NCBI GenBank assembly: GCA_003260075.1
Contig: QLIY01000588.1
Location: 38,767-102,766, forward strand
Length of the DNA stretch: 64,000 bases
DNA from: Phallusia mammillata
Taxonomy: Eukaryota > Chordata > Ascidiacea > Phlebobranchia > Ascidiidae
Reading direction: 5' to 3'
Each line of letters opens with the position of its first letter. The stretch's first letter is position 1. Below are positions 37,968 to 50,103 of this stretch, piece after piece. Under the pieces are notes generated by a model. It worked only from the letters and a program-made list of their open reading frames with translations. It had not been told where the DNA came from and did not search any database. Both the position numbers and the translations under genes were made by a program.

Positions 37968-38368
37968 CAGTGCTTTTCGATCTTTTTTTGGTAAAGTTGC
38001 TGTGACGAATTCATGCACCCTGTTTAGGTAAACTGAGATAAAAAGCGGTATGAAAAATCGTTATTCATGTCATCTTGTCAATTAACTCCAAGCATATATT
38101 CGCGAATTTTCTATGAAACATCGGCGAAAAAAACAACACTCGATATCCTACCATCACCCGAATGTAACACAGCCGCTATCAAACTAGACAAGGGGATAAA
38201 CCATTCAAAAAGCTTACCTGGGTTATGCATAAGTTGAAACCTACATCTTTTTTCTAATATCTTGAAAGCCAAATATTAATGGTTCATTAAAAGTTTGTGA
38301 GCACCCTTGTATACCTTTTCGCACTGGTGCACCCCATGCATATTTTACACGCCGGTTGAAGAGCACTG
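37968..38368. mobile_element. hAT-type MITE, 401 bp, perfect 8-bp target-site duplication
   Basis: The left end CAGTGCTTTTCGATC and the right end GGTTGAAGAGCACTG form an imperfect inverted repeat. The flanks are ATCTATTG at 37960-37967 and 38369-38376, an exact 8-bp duplication. No coding capacity. Confidence 0.85.
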
Positions 38369-39069
38369 ATCTATTGTTCAAACCTGGTAATTCACAAAAT
38401 CTATTCAAAAATGCGCAGTGATGCTTTCGCTAGGCTTCATGCAAAAGCAAACTATTCAAGTCACTTAATGTTATTTTTCAAAACTATAAATCAGTAGATC
38501 ATTGGACTTGTTTACAGGTCAAGTCAGGCCATTGCTATTCGTATATTTGGCCTAGTTAGGCGATTGCTTTTCGTAGATACAGGCCATATTCGTAGATTGT
38601 GTAGTTTAGAGTAGCCCTGAAAGTTCTCTCAGACCACTTACCCAAAATGATTTGTGCTGTAAACTGAATTGCGTTATCTTATGGAAACATTATCTTAAGG
38701 TCAGTCAGTCACGAATGACTTTGCTACGAATGACTCTAGCTTGTGACAGTAGGCTACATTCTTTGCAAGAAAATAAGTTTAACGTTTAAACTCAAATGCA
38801 CCAAAATCTTTGCAAGATGATTTTTTTTTATCTTACTACACCTCGTTAAAACTGTTTTATAAAAAAAGCAGTAAATCTGTCCAAAGTGCAGGAAGCCATA
38901 TTGTTCTTATATAACACGTTAAAGTGCTTGTACATTTTTTCTGTGCTTATGTAGAAAAACGTTGGGATGTAAATCTGTGGTCACAATTTTTATTTATGAC
39001 AGCTAACAAAATGTTATTATTGTTACTAAAAAAATACTAAAAATTTTCATTTTTTGCTAATACCAGATT

Positions 39070-39071
<2 letters not shown>

Positions 39072-39129
<58 letters not shown>
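39072..39129. repeat. Poly-G tract, 58 bp
   Basis: Uninterrupted G in otherwise AT-rich sequence. No flanking duplication was noticed here, unlike the short poly-G seams. True length uncertain. Confidence 0.9.
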
Positions 39130-39615
39130 CTAATTTTAAAAAATTTTACAGAGCTTCTGGGACATTTTCAAACTTTTTTGTTTCGGATAGCAACGCCGAT
39201 TTCCTTTTCTGAAGACTAAAAAATAAAACAAATAATTGAACAACCGTTTGAGGTCGCGCAGGAGCCAAACTATTTCACTTACCATGCTTCGCAACCTTGC
39301 TCACATACCTGGGAATTCCCCATACTCAAAAGCTTAATATCGCTTCCACCCGCCATTTTTCGAGCGCACTTGTTGCACCATTCCGATAAAATTTCGCAAC
39401 TGAGTCTATAAAGGATCAATTACTTTTGTATTGACTGCCAGGGCGAAACAAGCGTTTTGCCGAACATGTTCAGAAGCGTTTGGAGCAACGCACGTTCCGA
39501 ACGCTATTAGTTCGGTTGTCGAAGCTAGTTCGAAAGAAACTAAGCAGAACCGCGTGGTTAGTGAAATGAAACTTTTCTGTAACTTCTATTCTAAACAAAA
39601 AAACACATATTAATG

Positions 39616-39938
39616 GTGAAAATAACGGCCCAAATATACGTAAAAAGCGACATGGTTTATTTTTCAAACGTTTCGGCAAATGCTCATGCTATCATCAGTG
39701 TTGGAATGTTGATAGGTTTGTAGTGATGTGACGATACCAGGTTTTGAAGCGAGTACGGATACCGAGTACGAGTACCACATGTATATACCTTCGATACCGA
39801 GTACCGAGTACGATTACCGAGTACTTAAGTNGTGAAAATAACGGCCCAAATATACGTAAAAAGCGACATGGTTTATTTTTCAAACGTTTCGGCAAATGCT
39901 CATGCTATCATCAGTGTTGGAATGTTGATAGGTTTGTA
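39616..39938. repeat. Exact 107-bp duplication around an N join
   Basis: 39616-39722 and 39832-39938 match at an offset of 216. Between them lie about 108 bases of repeat-like sequence and N39831. The first copy runs into the repeat; the second runs into ordinary flanking sequence. This fits one haplotype with an insertion joined to one without it. Confidence 0.8.
39721..39830. mobile_element. Partial MITE, probably a heterozygous insertion
   Basis: Starts TAGTGATGTGACGATACC, a hAT-like terminus, and contains tandem GATACCGAGTAC units. It is cut off by the N at 39831, so only the left end is present. The duplicated flank on the other side of the N shows the site without the element. Confidence 0.6.
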
Positions 39939-40547
39939 TTTAAAACATCCCTAGTTTGTGTGTATGCTTCTTTCCATTTTCACTTAAGTTGCAGATTTTT
40001 TTACAAAACAAAATCCTACTTTCTGCCTGAGGCAATGCGAACAAAATATATTTTTCTTGCAATTTTAATGAAAAACTCAAATACACGTTAGTACTTATGA
40101 CACCAGCAATAAAATACACTATGCTGTGTTTTCGGACTAACAAACAACGTTTTGCTTATCGTGCAAACGCAAATTAAGAAAATCAAGTATCAGTTTTTGT
40201 TGAAATACCAGGGTAACAGAACAAACATTATCATGAACAACAAATTTACCATGAACATTAATAGGACAAGAAAATACAATAACAAATACACTGTACTATG
40301 TACACGTTCACATCACATCGGTACTAGTTTGTGCCACACGTGTCATGTACTTTATATCTAAAACATAGTTTCTAGAAAAAACACGGTCGTACAGCTTGGA
40401 AATTTTCAACTCTTATGGCTAACAAGTTTGTAAAATAGTAAAACGTGTTATAATTGACCCAACGAAAGTGGGTCCAATAAAATTTTGCTGCAGTTAGTAG
40501 TAATTGCATAAAATGCAAAAAATAACGACCTAAGGCGTGCTTTGTAT

Positions 40548-40760
40548 AAAATGAACTACACCATGATGGAAAACATTACACGGCAACAGATTTACCACAG
40601 CTAATACAGTTGCTAATCAATGCGAAGAAGCTTGTCGAACTCATTCGGGGGGGGGGGGCAAAATGAACTACACCATGATGGAAAACAATACATGGCAACA
40701 GATTTACCACAACTAATACAGTTGCTAATCAATGCGAAGAAGCTTGTCGAACTCATTCGG
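40548..40760. repeat. 101-bp haplotype copies with a poly-G seam at the 3' end of the IRF gene
   Basis: 40548-40648 and 40660-40760 are the same sequence with three substitutions, separated by G12 (40647-40658). The copied segment includes the last codons and stop of the downstream IRF gene, so a false second tail (residues NEFDKLLRID) lies at 40616-40648. The substitutions argue for two alleles, not a PCR or cloning artefact. Confidence 0.8.
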
Positions 40761-43700
40761 AAGACTAAGTACAAGCATTGAATTGTCATCCGATTTGAAA
40801 ACGGCTTCACTTAATTTTTGGGCAGCAACTGGAGTGATGTTCACCATTACAGGGCATTGTTGTTCTGGAGAACGCGGTTTCGAGCCAATATAGAGTCTAA
40901 ACTCACAACTTGGACGGCGTTTGCCTTCATGGTGTCGCTGTAACACATCTTTAGCTAATTTTACCCAACATATTAACTGCACTGGGTTTTGGCGATCAAG
41001 TCTTATAGGCTCGTTCGATTTTTCCAGGTCGTAATAAAACAATACGCTCTGGGATAGCCTGGTCACCCACAAGTTTGCTTGTTCATCACACTTAATGATG
41101 AATCCTTGGTCTGTGCGTTTTAGAATCGTAGAAGTGAGTTCTTCATTGCTTTTGTAGCTTGGCATTCTGTAAGTTGGATAGCTGAAGTATTCGTTCAGAT
41201 CGTTGAGCGCAATAACAACTTTCTGCCAGTGTTCGTCGCCTTGAAAGATGCGTAAGCCCTCGGAGCAGTCAAGTCTTGCACAGTAATTTTTATCGGGCCA
41301 CAGTTGTTCCACTCCGTCGTATTTGATTGTAATATCAAACAGAAACATTTCTGTCCCTGAATGTGAAAAAATGTTATCGGATAACTCCTGTAATGCAACA
41401 AATAGCTTAGGTACAGCAAATCCTCGTGGATAAATGACCCAAAAACTTCAAAGTGGCACCGAAATTTTGTGCGATTATAGCAATCCTAAACGGAACTGGT
41501 TTTAAAAAACCTATAAGTCCTCGCATCAAAAAAATGTTTTGCACTCCTGATAGACAAGTAAACAGCCAGTGTTAGGTGAATGTGCACACAATTTAAACGT
41601 CTTGCTACAAAGGCATCTATTTAGGATTTAGATGCTTTCTTTGTGGTATTTTAAGGTAACATACCAACTATAAGTAGGCTAAATCAAGTACAGAAACAAC
41701 AAGTGTAATTGTACTTACTAGTGATGCTATATTCCTGAACCAAGAAATTTAGGAACTTTTTGGATTGGGAAGGGTTGTCATGTAGTTCGCTTGAACGTTC
41801 GCCCTCCGTTGACATTGGCACCTTGTTGGTTGAAAAAGCTTTTCAAAAAAATGTATGGTTATACAACTCGCTTTTGCCTGTCAGAAGCTGGGCATACAAA
41901 TGTAAAGTAACGCCCTAAAGCATGCTGCCCACCCTTTGCTGAATTGATCATCAAAGCGCTCTTGGCCAAACTGGCATTCGAAAGAATGTCTCCATCAAGG
42001 GTGCTGGAAAGATCAGAGTCGCTGTTGTCATTGAATGACTTAGATGAAGTACAGTAAACATGAGTTATAGGAAGTTAAACCGCCGGTTGTTTTACAATGA
42101 AATTTTTTTACTGAGTTATTTTGTTAAACGTTGAAACCGACTGTGTGTTTTTTTCTAACAAAATATTAATCGGAAGAAAAATCAAAAAAGAATTTTTTGG
42201 GGATTAACATATTCACAAATATTGCCAACCAAAGATGTTTTATGCTAAAAAAGAAAATATATTTTCAGCTACAGACAGTTTGTGTTTACCTGGGAAGAAT
42301 ATTGAGAAGTTTTAGCAATTAATACAAAATTACTGGCAAAACCAAACCATATTCATAAAATCAAAGGCATATTTTTCTTGTTTTTTGACAGCTATACACA
42401 ACATATACATTTAGGACAATAATGCTATGGATATTTTTGTTATTTGTATATACCTGCTGTATTTCTTGGCATCCTTGCGAACTGGTAGATGGCTGATCTG
42501 CAATCACAATTAAAAAAAATAATAAAAAATAAAAAAATAATAATAAAAAAAAATAAAAAAATAAAAAATCAATTTGTAAAATCAGCAAGCCATAATATTA
42601 TTGTTTCATCTTTACTTTACCTTGTACTTGTTCAGTCACAGACGATTTTTTTAACTTTTTCTTTTTTTGTTGCTTGTGAGCAATGTGTCTCTTTTTTCTG
42701 TTTTCTGCAAACAAACCATTTAGGCAGGTAACAGTTTACAGCTGCAGATAAAAACAATCCTGGACCAAAGAAGTTTAAAGGTAAGAAATGTTGGAGTGAT
42801 GTGAGCAAAAGTTTTGTAAGGACTTGTAATTAATGTCATGACATTGCAACAAATTGTACTTGAAGTCATGACTGTTTAATCTGAATCTATTCATCAACCA
42901 CCAATACTGAAGTAAATAATTGAACTTGACATATTATGTTGATATTGACATTGTATACTTAACAGGATTGGAAAATATGTATAAATGTTCCTGTTTAAAA
43001 TTGGAAGTCATGCTGCATTGCAAACTCAGAAAATAAAGCAGTTGCAAACTTCTATCCAAAACAGATCAACGTTTTAGCTGATATAGCATAAAAAAATAAG
43101 CTGCACGTTTTACCTTTAACTTCCTCTGGTTTCAGTACTCGATAAAACCTGTAATTTCCAGTTTGTTGGCTTGTTAAAGATTTATTTACAACTTCCATAA
43201 AATCTTCTGATTTGTTCATAAGAGATCGAAAATTTGTTTTGTATTTGCTGTCATAAGGATTTGCTTCATCAAACTTATCTCCATGTTTGGCCCAAGCCTA
43301 CAAACAAAGATTCTTAAAACACAAAACTGACAAGATGTTTTGTACATAATTTCTTTGAACTGTACTAAATTTATAGGGATGACAATCTTAGTGCTCTCTT
43401 ATGATATTTAAATAGTTGATTTTACACATAAAGTAAACATCAACCCAGACTAAAATTATTATTATAATAACTGTACTTTTGGTAATGGTGCAGAACGCTT
43501 TGTCACCCAAAACAAATTCTTTAAAAATTTTATAAAAAAACTAAAGAAAGGTAACTTACTTGAACTTACACAATAGAAAACTAAATAAAAAGAAGGTTAC
43601 TTACTTGAAATATTTCCCAGTGTTCCTTCCATGATGGTTGACCCATTTTTGTCCATGGAATCTTGAAATGCTGTTTTTCCCTGTCAATCCATTTCACATC

Positions 43701-43793
43701 CACAAATGTGTTGTGTTCAACTTTATCAATTAACCATGGTCGAAGAGGTAGTTTGTAGTCTCTATCAAAACTGGCTTCAGTGTGATTACTCAT
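40725..43793 (-). CDS. IRF: Interferon regulatory factor, paralogue B, 7 exons
   Basis: Exons (in order) 43793-43605, 43297-43114, 42704-42621, 42497-42454, 42038-41933, 41838-41719 and 41356-40725: 1359 nt, 452 residues. The start is firm, because an in-frame TAA lies two codons upstream. Residues about 8-125 are the IRF winged-helix DNA-binding domain: PLRPWLIDK, VKWIDREK, FKIPW, SWKEHWEIF, AWAKHGDKFDE, holding the five spaced tryptophans that contact the GAAA core, plus one extra. Exon 3 encodes a Lys-rich stretch (KKKKLKK), a likely nuclear signal. The last exon is the IRF-association domain (MFLFDITIKYDG to the end, including GFIIKCDEQANLWV), used for dimer and partner binding. The recognition helix reads NFRSLMNKS, altered from the usual FRCALN. 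A nuclear transcription factor of antiviral or developmental type. Exon 5's acceptor is the weakest junction. Confidence 0.9.
42505..42571. repeat. A/T low-complexity tract in an IRF intron
   Basis: AATAAA-like repeats almost devoid of C and G, within the intron between exons 3 and 4 of paralogue B. Read on the minus (coding) strand it is a T-rich tract close to the exon 4 acceptor, which ends at 42498, and so may serve as its polypyrimidine tract. Confidence 0.8.
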
Positions 43794-44370
43794 AATTTAA
43801 CCAATCCTAGTTTCATTAGGAATTACAGTATGCTGACATTTAGAATGTAATAGAATTAGGTTGGTAACATTCTATTAGAATCTAATAGAAGGCTGCAGTT
43901 TAATTAACAACTAGACTTAGTGCAAACTTTTAAATTTTGTTGTAACATTTAACACCTCTTAACAGCAAAAATGATTCTTAGAGTTAGTATCTGCATTTTT
44001 GTTACAAGTTCCTGTTATTTTGGCATGGCAGTTCATTAAAAATATACAATGTGGGTAATGTCACTGTCAAGTAATATTGGGTCAGTTAGTGCAAAGTTAC
44101 CAACTCACTCATTTAAATAAGGAAAAACAAACCTTAAACAACAATCAGTAAGCTAAAAGCTAACCATACCTTGTTTAATTAGCCTCATTTAGTACTATGA
44201 CTTATGTTACTTTAATGTATTTTGGCAACGTTAGCTGTTTCTCGTTATGGTAACCATTCAATTGGCCTGGCTTGCAATACCTACTTCACACAAAGAAAAC
44301 ATCCAACGAACCTTATGGTATAAAAATTTGACGTTGTTTGCTGAGTTGTCGAAACTGTCTTTTCGGTCGT

Positions 44371-44381
44371 GGGGAATTCCC
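44371..44381. promoter_or_regulatory. Consensus NF-kappaB site upstream of IRF paralogue B
   Basis: GGGGAATTCCC, a strong kappaB match, lies about 580 bases upstream of the paralogue B start codon, between the two IRF genes. NF-kappaB induction of IRF genes is known in vertebrates; here it is inference from position and motif only. Confidence 0.45.
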
Positions 44382-44462
44382 ACAGGGAAGAGCGATTTTG
44401 ATTTGCCAAACAATTCTGTCACGCGTAAAATCTATTCATGCGCAACGGACTGCAGTTTTTAA

Positions 44463-46171
44463 TTTACATGCATGGAAAAACAAATCTTAACCTACTCGAC
44501 CACCGTTTGATTTTGTGCTGTAATGAAAATGTGAGAATCCATTGCAATCACACAAATGTTTGCACAATTTGCTGCTACGAAACATTGTAGATAATTTTGA
44601 TGTTTCTTCTCAATGCGATGTAAACGTCACATTAAATTTAATATTTTCCAGACTTAATTACTTTCTATTTACCCCACATTGTAAATGTTTTAAAAAAGCA
44701 AAAACGTGTTATTCTACCTAGTTTTTCAGACGTAGTCTCGACTAGGTTGCTTCGCGCAATAAAATTTATTAAATGAGCAACAAAAGCATACAATCATTTC
44801 GATGATTTGGGCCCTGAGTATAACTTGACAAAACTAACTACAATATTTTAAGATTTTCCTGTAACTATTACAAATCACCATAGCAGCAGTACATATTAAA
44901 TATGTAATTCACACACCCTCTACGTGACGACGTACAACCACAAGAAGCACACACAAAAATAAAATGTGAACTGTATCTTACAACGCCCAACAACTTCAAT
45001 GCAAAAAGTAAACACAAAATCCAAAAACGATGAAAATCAACGACAAGAATACAAAGTATTACAGAAATCTTCTCATAGACGTGTATTTATACAATGACAG
45101 TAATTTAAGCTTCTTTTTACACTTAACTGAATCAAAATGTAATGTACTTTGTATACAGCCATTGATCAGCATAGAATAAGAACTGCTGGTGTGTTTAGGA
45201 TATATATCTGTCTTAGGTGATTTTAAAAAAAGGGTGAAATAAAAAACACAAACAATTGGGAATTTTCTGTTCAGATATTAAATTTGTATGCTGACAATTT
45301 GAAATAACTGACAGAAGATCGCGTATGTATTGAAATCACAAATGTATTGACAAATGCAAACAAACATAATGTATTACACCAAAAAAACTTTGTACTTTTA
45401 TGTGATTCTTGCAACGACTACACAACTAAACATGATACCTACATGTACCATATGAAACTAAAAGTTAATAAGGTACGGTTTATTAAAATGCTTATTATCG
45501 GTAGTAGCCATTTGATATGCAGCGTAATTTAGATCTAAAACGGCCCACAATGTGAACCAACACATTGAATTGCTTTTATTTTTAGGCAGACGGGCGAGGC
45601 ATCTTTTTTACGTGACGTGACCCAGGCCACCGTAACTCTTCCTTTAGTGCACCACATTCATTGTTTAGCGCAATACATACAAACTAAATGAGTCAAACAA
45701 AACGCTTGGTGTCGATATAGAATGTTAGTTTATCCGTTTGGCAACACATGGTAACAGCCAACAAACAATACAGGTATGCGCAAACGATTTTGAATCATGC
45801 TGGGTTAGTAACAAGCGGTGATACACAAACACTACATGTAAAAGATTTTGATACAAAATAACGCTTGACAACATGTGTCATATTTATCGACACAAAATCG
45901 GTCAGGTTCACGGATATACTACATTGTGATGCGGATCAACAAACTCTGTTGCGCGTTGCGTGGTTTTAGAAATGTGTTTTGCAACTAAAGGCTTTAATGC
46001 AGTCAAGGCTTTTTAGGAAAAGAATAGGTCAAATTGTTTTCAGGAAAAAAAGTGTTTAATCTCAGGAAATAAAGCTTAAACGCATCAAACAGCCAACAAC
46101 CGGTTATTACATCAACGCATCGTTAAACGATCTAACGTTTTTTGTAAATCGCGTGTTGTGCACTGACCTGC
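44463..46171. other. Space between the two IRF genes
   Basis: No gene seen. TTTATT at 45575-45580 reads AATAAA on the minus strand, about 600 bases past the stop of paralogue A, and may be its polyadenylation signal. Confidence 0.45.
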
Positions 46172-49011
46172 CTACAGCATCCTTAGAAGGTTATCCAGCG
46201 AGTTCTGTTGACTGAAAGCCAGCATGGAATTCTGCTCCGAGCCGAACACTGATTCAACAATTTTTAAGGCAGCTGCGGCTGTTATGTTTACCATTACTGG
46301 GCACTGTTGACCTGGAGAACGTGGCTTGCAACCAACATAGAGTCGAAATTCGCAACTTGGACGGTTGTGGCCATCATTGCGCCGCCGTAGCACATCTTTT
46401 GCTAATTCTAAGCAAGATATTAACTGCACAGGCTTGTAGCGATCAAGCTTAATCGGCTCGTTAGATTTCTGCAGGTCGTAATAAAACAGCACGCTCTGGG
46501 ACAACCTTGTCACCCACAAGTTGGCTTGATCATCGCATTTAAGAGTAAATCCTTGGTCGGTTCGGGTCAGGATCTCAGATACAGTGGGAGCGTTTCCATG
46601 GTACTTGGGCATGACGTACGGTTCGTATTTAAATACCTCCGGAGGCACGGAATGCTGAAAAGCCTCCATGATGGCCCGCTGCATTGGTTCGTCGCCGTAG
46701 AAAACGCGCCTCCCGGCGAAACAGTTGAGTTGTTCGTAGGCCATCACATGTCCGTCGTATTTGAATGAGACGTCAAAGAAAAACATGTTGTTCCCTGTGG
46801 ACAAAACATATGGTCAATACAGCGCTAAATAAATCGTTTTGTTCAAGGTTTTTAACTTTAAACTAAAAACGTGATCGGATTGTAAACCAGCGGCACATCA
46901 GCGTTTAAGCAATTATGTAAAACTGTCATATTATTATTAAATAATAAATAACAAGACATTTGTTTTAAAAAAAATCATGTAAACCAATATATTCATAGAA
47001 AGGTAAATCAAGCCCTTGATTAAGAATCCATTAAATTACCAGCTCGATATCAATATTACTTACAATCGATGTCGAAGGTTGCAACCAAATCTTTAATGGA
47101 CATTCTTGCTTGCGGATGGTCAAACGCCGGTTCAGAGCCAATAGACATCGGTGAGTCGTCGTATTTGCTTGCTGCTGGTGCTAAATACACATGGGTTAAT
47201 TGAAGTTGAGTTTATAATTTAGTTTTTTTGCTGTCATGCAACGTTTAAGAAAAAACGGACTATGCAGTTTTATTTTTGAAAAGATTCATCAGCTTATCAG
47301 AGAGATTTTCAAAGTCGTTTTTTTTAAGTCACATAACTGTCATGTCGTTTTTATTGCATTTACTTGAAACGAGTACGTTACAGGACGGCTTTCAAATGAT
47401 TTTTTAAACAAACATAACGTAAGTTATTTACCGGTTGTGGAGCTAAACATTAAATTGCTCTTCGATAGATTTCCAATAGAAAGGTCTTCGTCTTCTACAC
47501 CGATGGCCAAGTCAAAATCGTTGTCACAACCATTAGATGTATTTGCAGATGCACGCAAATCGTTGAGTGTACGTTGAAATTGAACGTCGTCCAGTATCGA
47601 TGAGTTCAAATTCATAGTGATTGGCTGAACAGTGCTCAGATTCTGGTAGATAGGTGTTTGAGGTCCTGGATTTGATTGATCCATATGAAATTGGCCTTGG
47701 GGGAACGACTGCTAAATAACAGAAATAGATTTGCAACAGCAGTTTACGAAGCAATTTCCGCCTATTCACTGGCTAATTGTTATGGGCATAAATGCTGATT
47801 GTCTTTGTTGAGTCATGCTAGGGGCAAATCCATCATACCAGTAAACAACATTGGGTTTATAAATGCCAACAAACCTCTAAAAGGCAAACAGATACAGCAT
47901 GTAATATTTTGCCAAAAAGTATTTGATAAATAAATAGTAGTTGACAAAACAACAATGTTACACACAATTGATAGCCTACATGGAGATTTTTCATCAAAAT
48001 GTTGTGTATACCTGCTGCATAGCTCCCTGAATTGGGTAACTTGTAGTCACTTCATGAGGTGCTGGACCTACAAAGGCAAACATTTACATTGCAATATTCA
48101 CATAGTTCACTGGGCCATTGTATACATTGTCGTAAAAAAACACTTGGTATGTGATCTTTGTTCCAATAGTCAAGATATTATTTACTCTTAACAATCAATG
48201 AAATTGGACTTTATGGCTTTTGTAGGCAACAGATTATATCAAATGGCGGTTTATACACTGCATTTCATCTAAGTTTACCTGCTTGTTGCTTGACATCCTT
48301 TATTTTAGGTGGTTTGGTATCATGATGATGTTGACTGCTGCTCTTTTTCTTCAACCTGTTCTTTTCTACAAAAACATCAACTTATGACACAGCATTGATA
48401 TTAAATTTCTTTCGTATGCCATATTTGCAAATACAGTGATAAAAATGGACTTTTTCCAATGTTTTTCTTTTACCTCGAACCTCTTCCCGTTTTAGAACCC
48501 GGTAAATTTTATAGTTTCCAGTCTGCTGAGCCATTGCACTTGAGTCTGGCATTTCCTCAAAATCAACAGATTTGTGCAAAGCACAGCGAAAGTTTCCTTT
48601 GAGTTTTTTCTCATCTGGTGGATTTGCTTCATCATATTTGTCTTTATGTTTAGCCCATGCCTAGAAAAAAATACTAAATTAAAGGCCCATTTAAAAACAC
48701 AGTAAATTATGCTTAATGTACATTTTACAATTTTTTTTTCAAACTTCAAATCTTATGAAACATACATTTTTTCAACTAAAAGTATCAGAAAGCAATACAG
48801 TTAAAATGACACAATATCTCACTCGAAATATTTCAAAGTGCTCATTCCATTTAGGATGATGTTTCTGTGTCCACGGAATTTTAAAAATTGCTTTCTCTTC
48901 ATCAATCCATTCGACTCCGACAAAAGCTTTTTGCTCAATTTTGTTAATAAGCCATTGGCGAAGTGGAAGTTTGTATTCCTGTTCAATCTGTGACTTGCTT
49001 TGAGGATTCAT
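46172..49011 (-). CDS. IRF: Interferon regulatory factor, paralogue A, 7 exons
   Basis: Exons 49011-48823, 48660-48474, 48365-48279, 48067-48012, 47711-47432, 47180-47064 and 46794-46172: 1539 nt, 512 residues, with every intron phase matching paralogue B. Residues about 10-125 are the DNA-binding domain (PLRQWLINK, VEWIDEEKA, FKIPW, KWNEHFEIF, AWAKHKDKYDE) with all five tryptophans and a near-standard recognition helix, NFRCALHKS. Exon 3 supplies a basic, His-rich linker (LKKKSSSQHHH). Exon 5 is 280 nt against 106 nt in B, adding about 58 residues rich in Gln, Asn and Ser. The final exon is the IRF-association domain (MFFFDVSFKYDG, GFTLKCDDQANLWV, SVLFYYDL). I chose the Met at 49011 because it aligns with paralogue B's start, including the preceding AAATT. 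An upstream in-frame ATG at 49059, just after a candidate acceptor, would add 16 residues. Nuclear transcription factor; vertebrate orthology not assignable. Confidence 0.92.
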
Positions 49012-49059
49012 AATTTGGTTTTTGGAAAACCAAGACTTTAAAACAGCTGATTGAGGCAT

Positions 49060-49972
49060 TTACCTGCAAAAGTACAAATTATTTTGATGAGAAAAAAAAC
49101 ATTTTGTTACTGTCTTTAGTTTTATGCAATGGACATAAATGATCTAGTATAATTTTGCCAACTTTCTGTGATATTGCCTAATAAAGCAATGTTGTAAAAC
49201 ACTTTGAATACAATAATAAAAAGTACAGCATATGATATTGCAGCAATTGTAAGCTAAGTCGGCAACAAAACAGTCATGTACACTAAATGTTGGCACTGTG
49301 CACAAATCGACAACTGCAAAACACAAAATTAAAAACAATAATTGTAATTGAAACAATCATAAGCTGATAATAAAACTAAAGTCATTTACACCGTATTGAG
49401 GTATTGTGCATCAAAGTTACTGCAAAAACACTCTTGCTTTATCTTATATTGAAAACTTTGAAAAACGAACAAAATATGCAGTGATATACTTACACTAGTG
49501 TAAACAAAAATACGATTAAATCTTGTAGGTAGAAAGCCTCAATACAACTAGATCACCAGCCAAAAAATTCAACAACTTATAAAGCGCGAGCGCACGTGAA
49601 ATGGCCATGTTTCGTGGGCATTCAGCTGCTGTTTGAAAAGTCAACTAGACAACAAACATGACGTCATCCAGTCGAGACTGAGGATTCGACCGAGGGGAAC
49701 CCCCTTGTGCGGGAGAAGTTTTTTCCTTTTCTTCAGTCAAGCGTTTCCTTGTGGAGAGCGCTATTTTTTAACGGATGTTTTAAATTTACACAAAATTTAA
49801 AGACACTATTTTTTCCCTTTGCTTTAAATCGGAACATTTGTTTGGTTTAAGTTTGCAACTATATTAATTAATTTGTGCCTTGGCATTCTAAAATGTTTCT
49901 TGTGGTTTGCGCCATTGCATGTCATCATAACATGGTGGAGGTTAGTTTCGGGAGTTCTTAAAAAACAGCATT
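49060..49972. other. Region upstream of IRF paralogue A
   Basis: CTTTTGCAG (minus strand, ending at about 49069) is a good acceptor immediately before the gene, suggesting a non-coding first exon further up. A purine-rich run with GAAA and GGAAA units (minus strand, about 49708-49756) could bind IRF or ETS factors. No gene. Confidence 0.4.
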
Positions 49973-50095
49973 CAGGGCGGATTCAATGGTTTCGAATAGG
50001 GCTGCATCCAAATTTTGTTTAGGTTAGTAAATGAGGATATAGGGCCCCTTATCAAGCCTTAGCCAGCAATTCCATACAACCTTAATCCGCCCCTG
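49973..50095. mobile_element. Small MITE with CAGGGGCGGATTAA-type ends
   Basis: The left end CAGGGCGGATTCAA and the right end TTAATCCGCCCCTG are inverted repeats across 123 bases. No matching 8-bp flanks were found, probably through decay. A LINE has inserted right at its right edge. Confidence 0.6.
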
Positions 50096-50103
50096 ATATT
50101 AAT

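Noticed and set aside
40613-40651. Second copy of the IRF C-terminal tail after the stop
   Set aside because: Belongs to the poly-G seam duplication carrying the other allele; not an extra exon.
46526-46768. Plus-strand frame across the IRF-association domain exon
   Set aside because: Antisense shadow of a clearly conserved coding exon.
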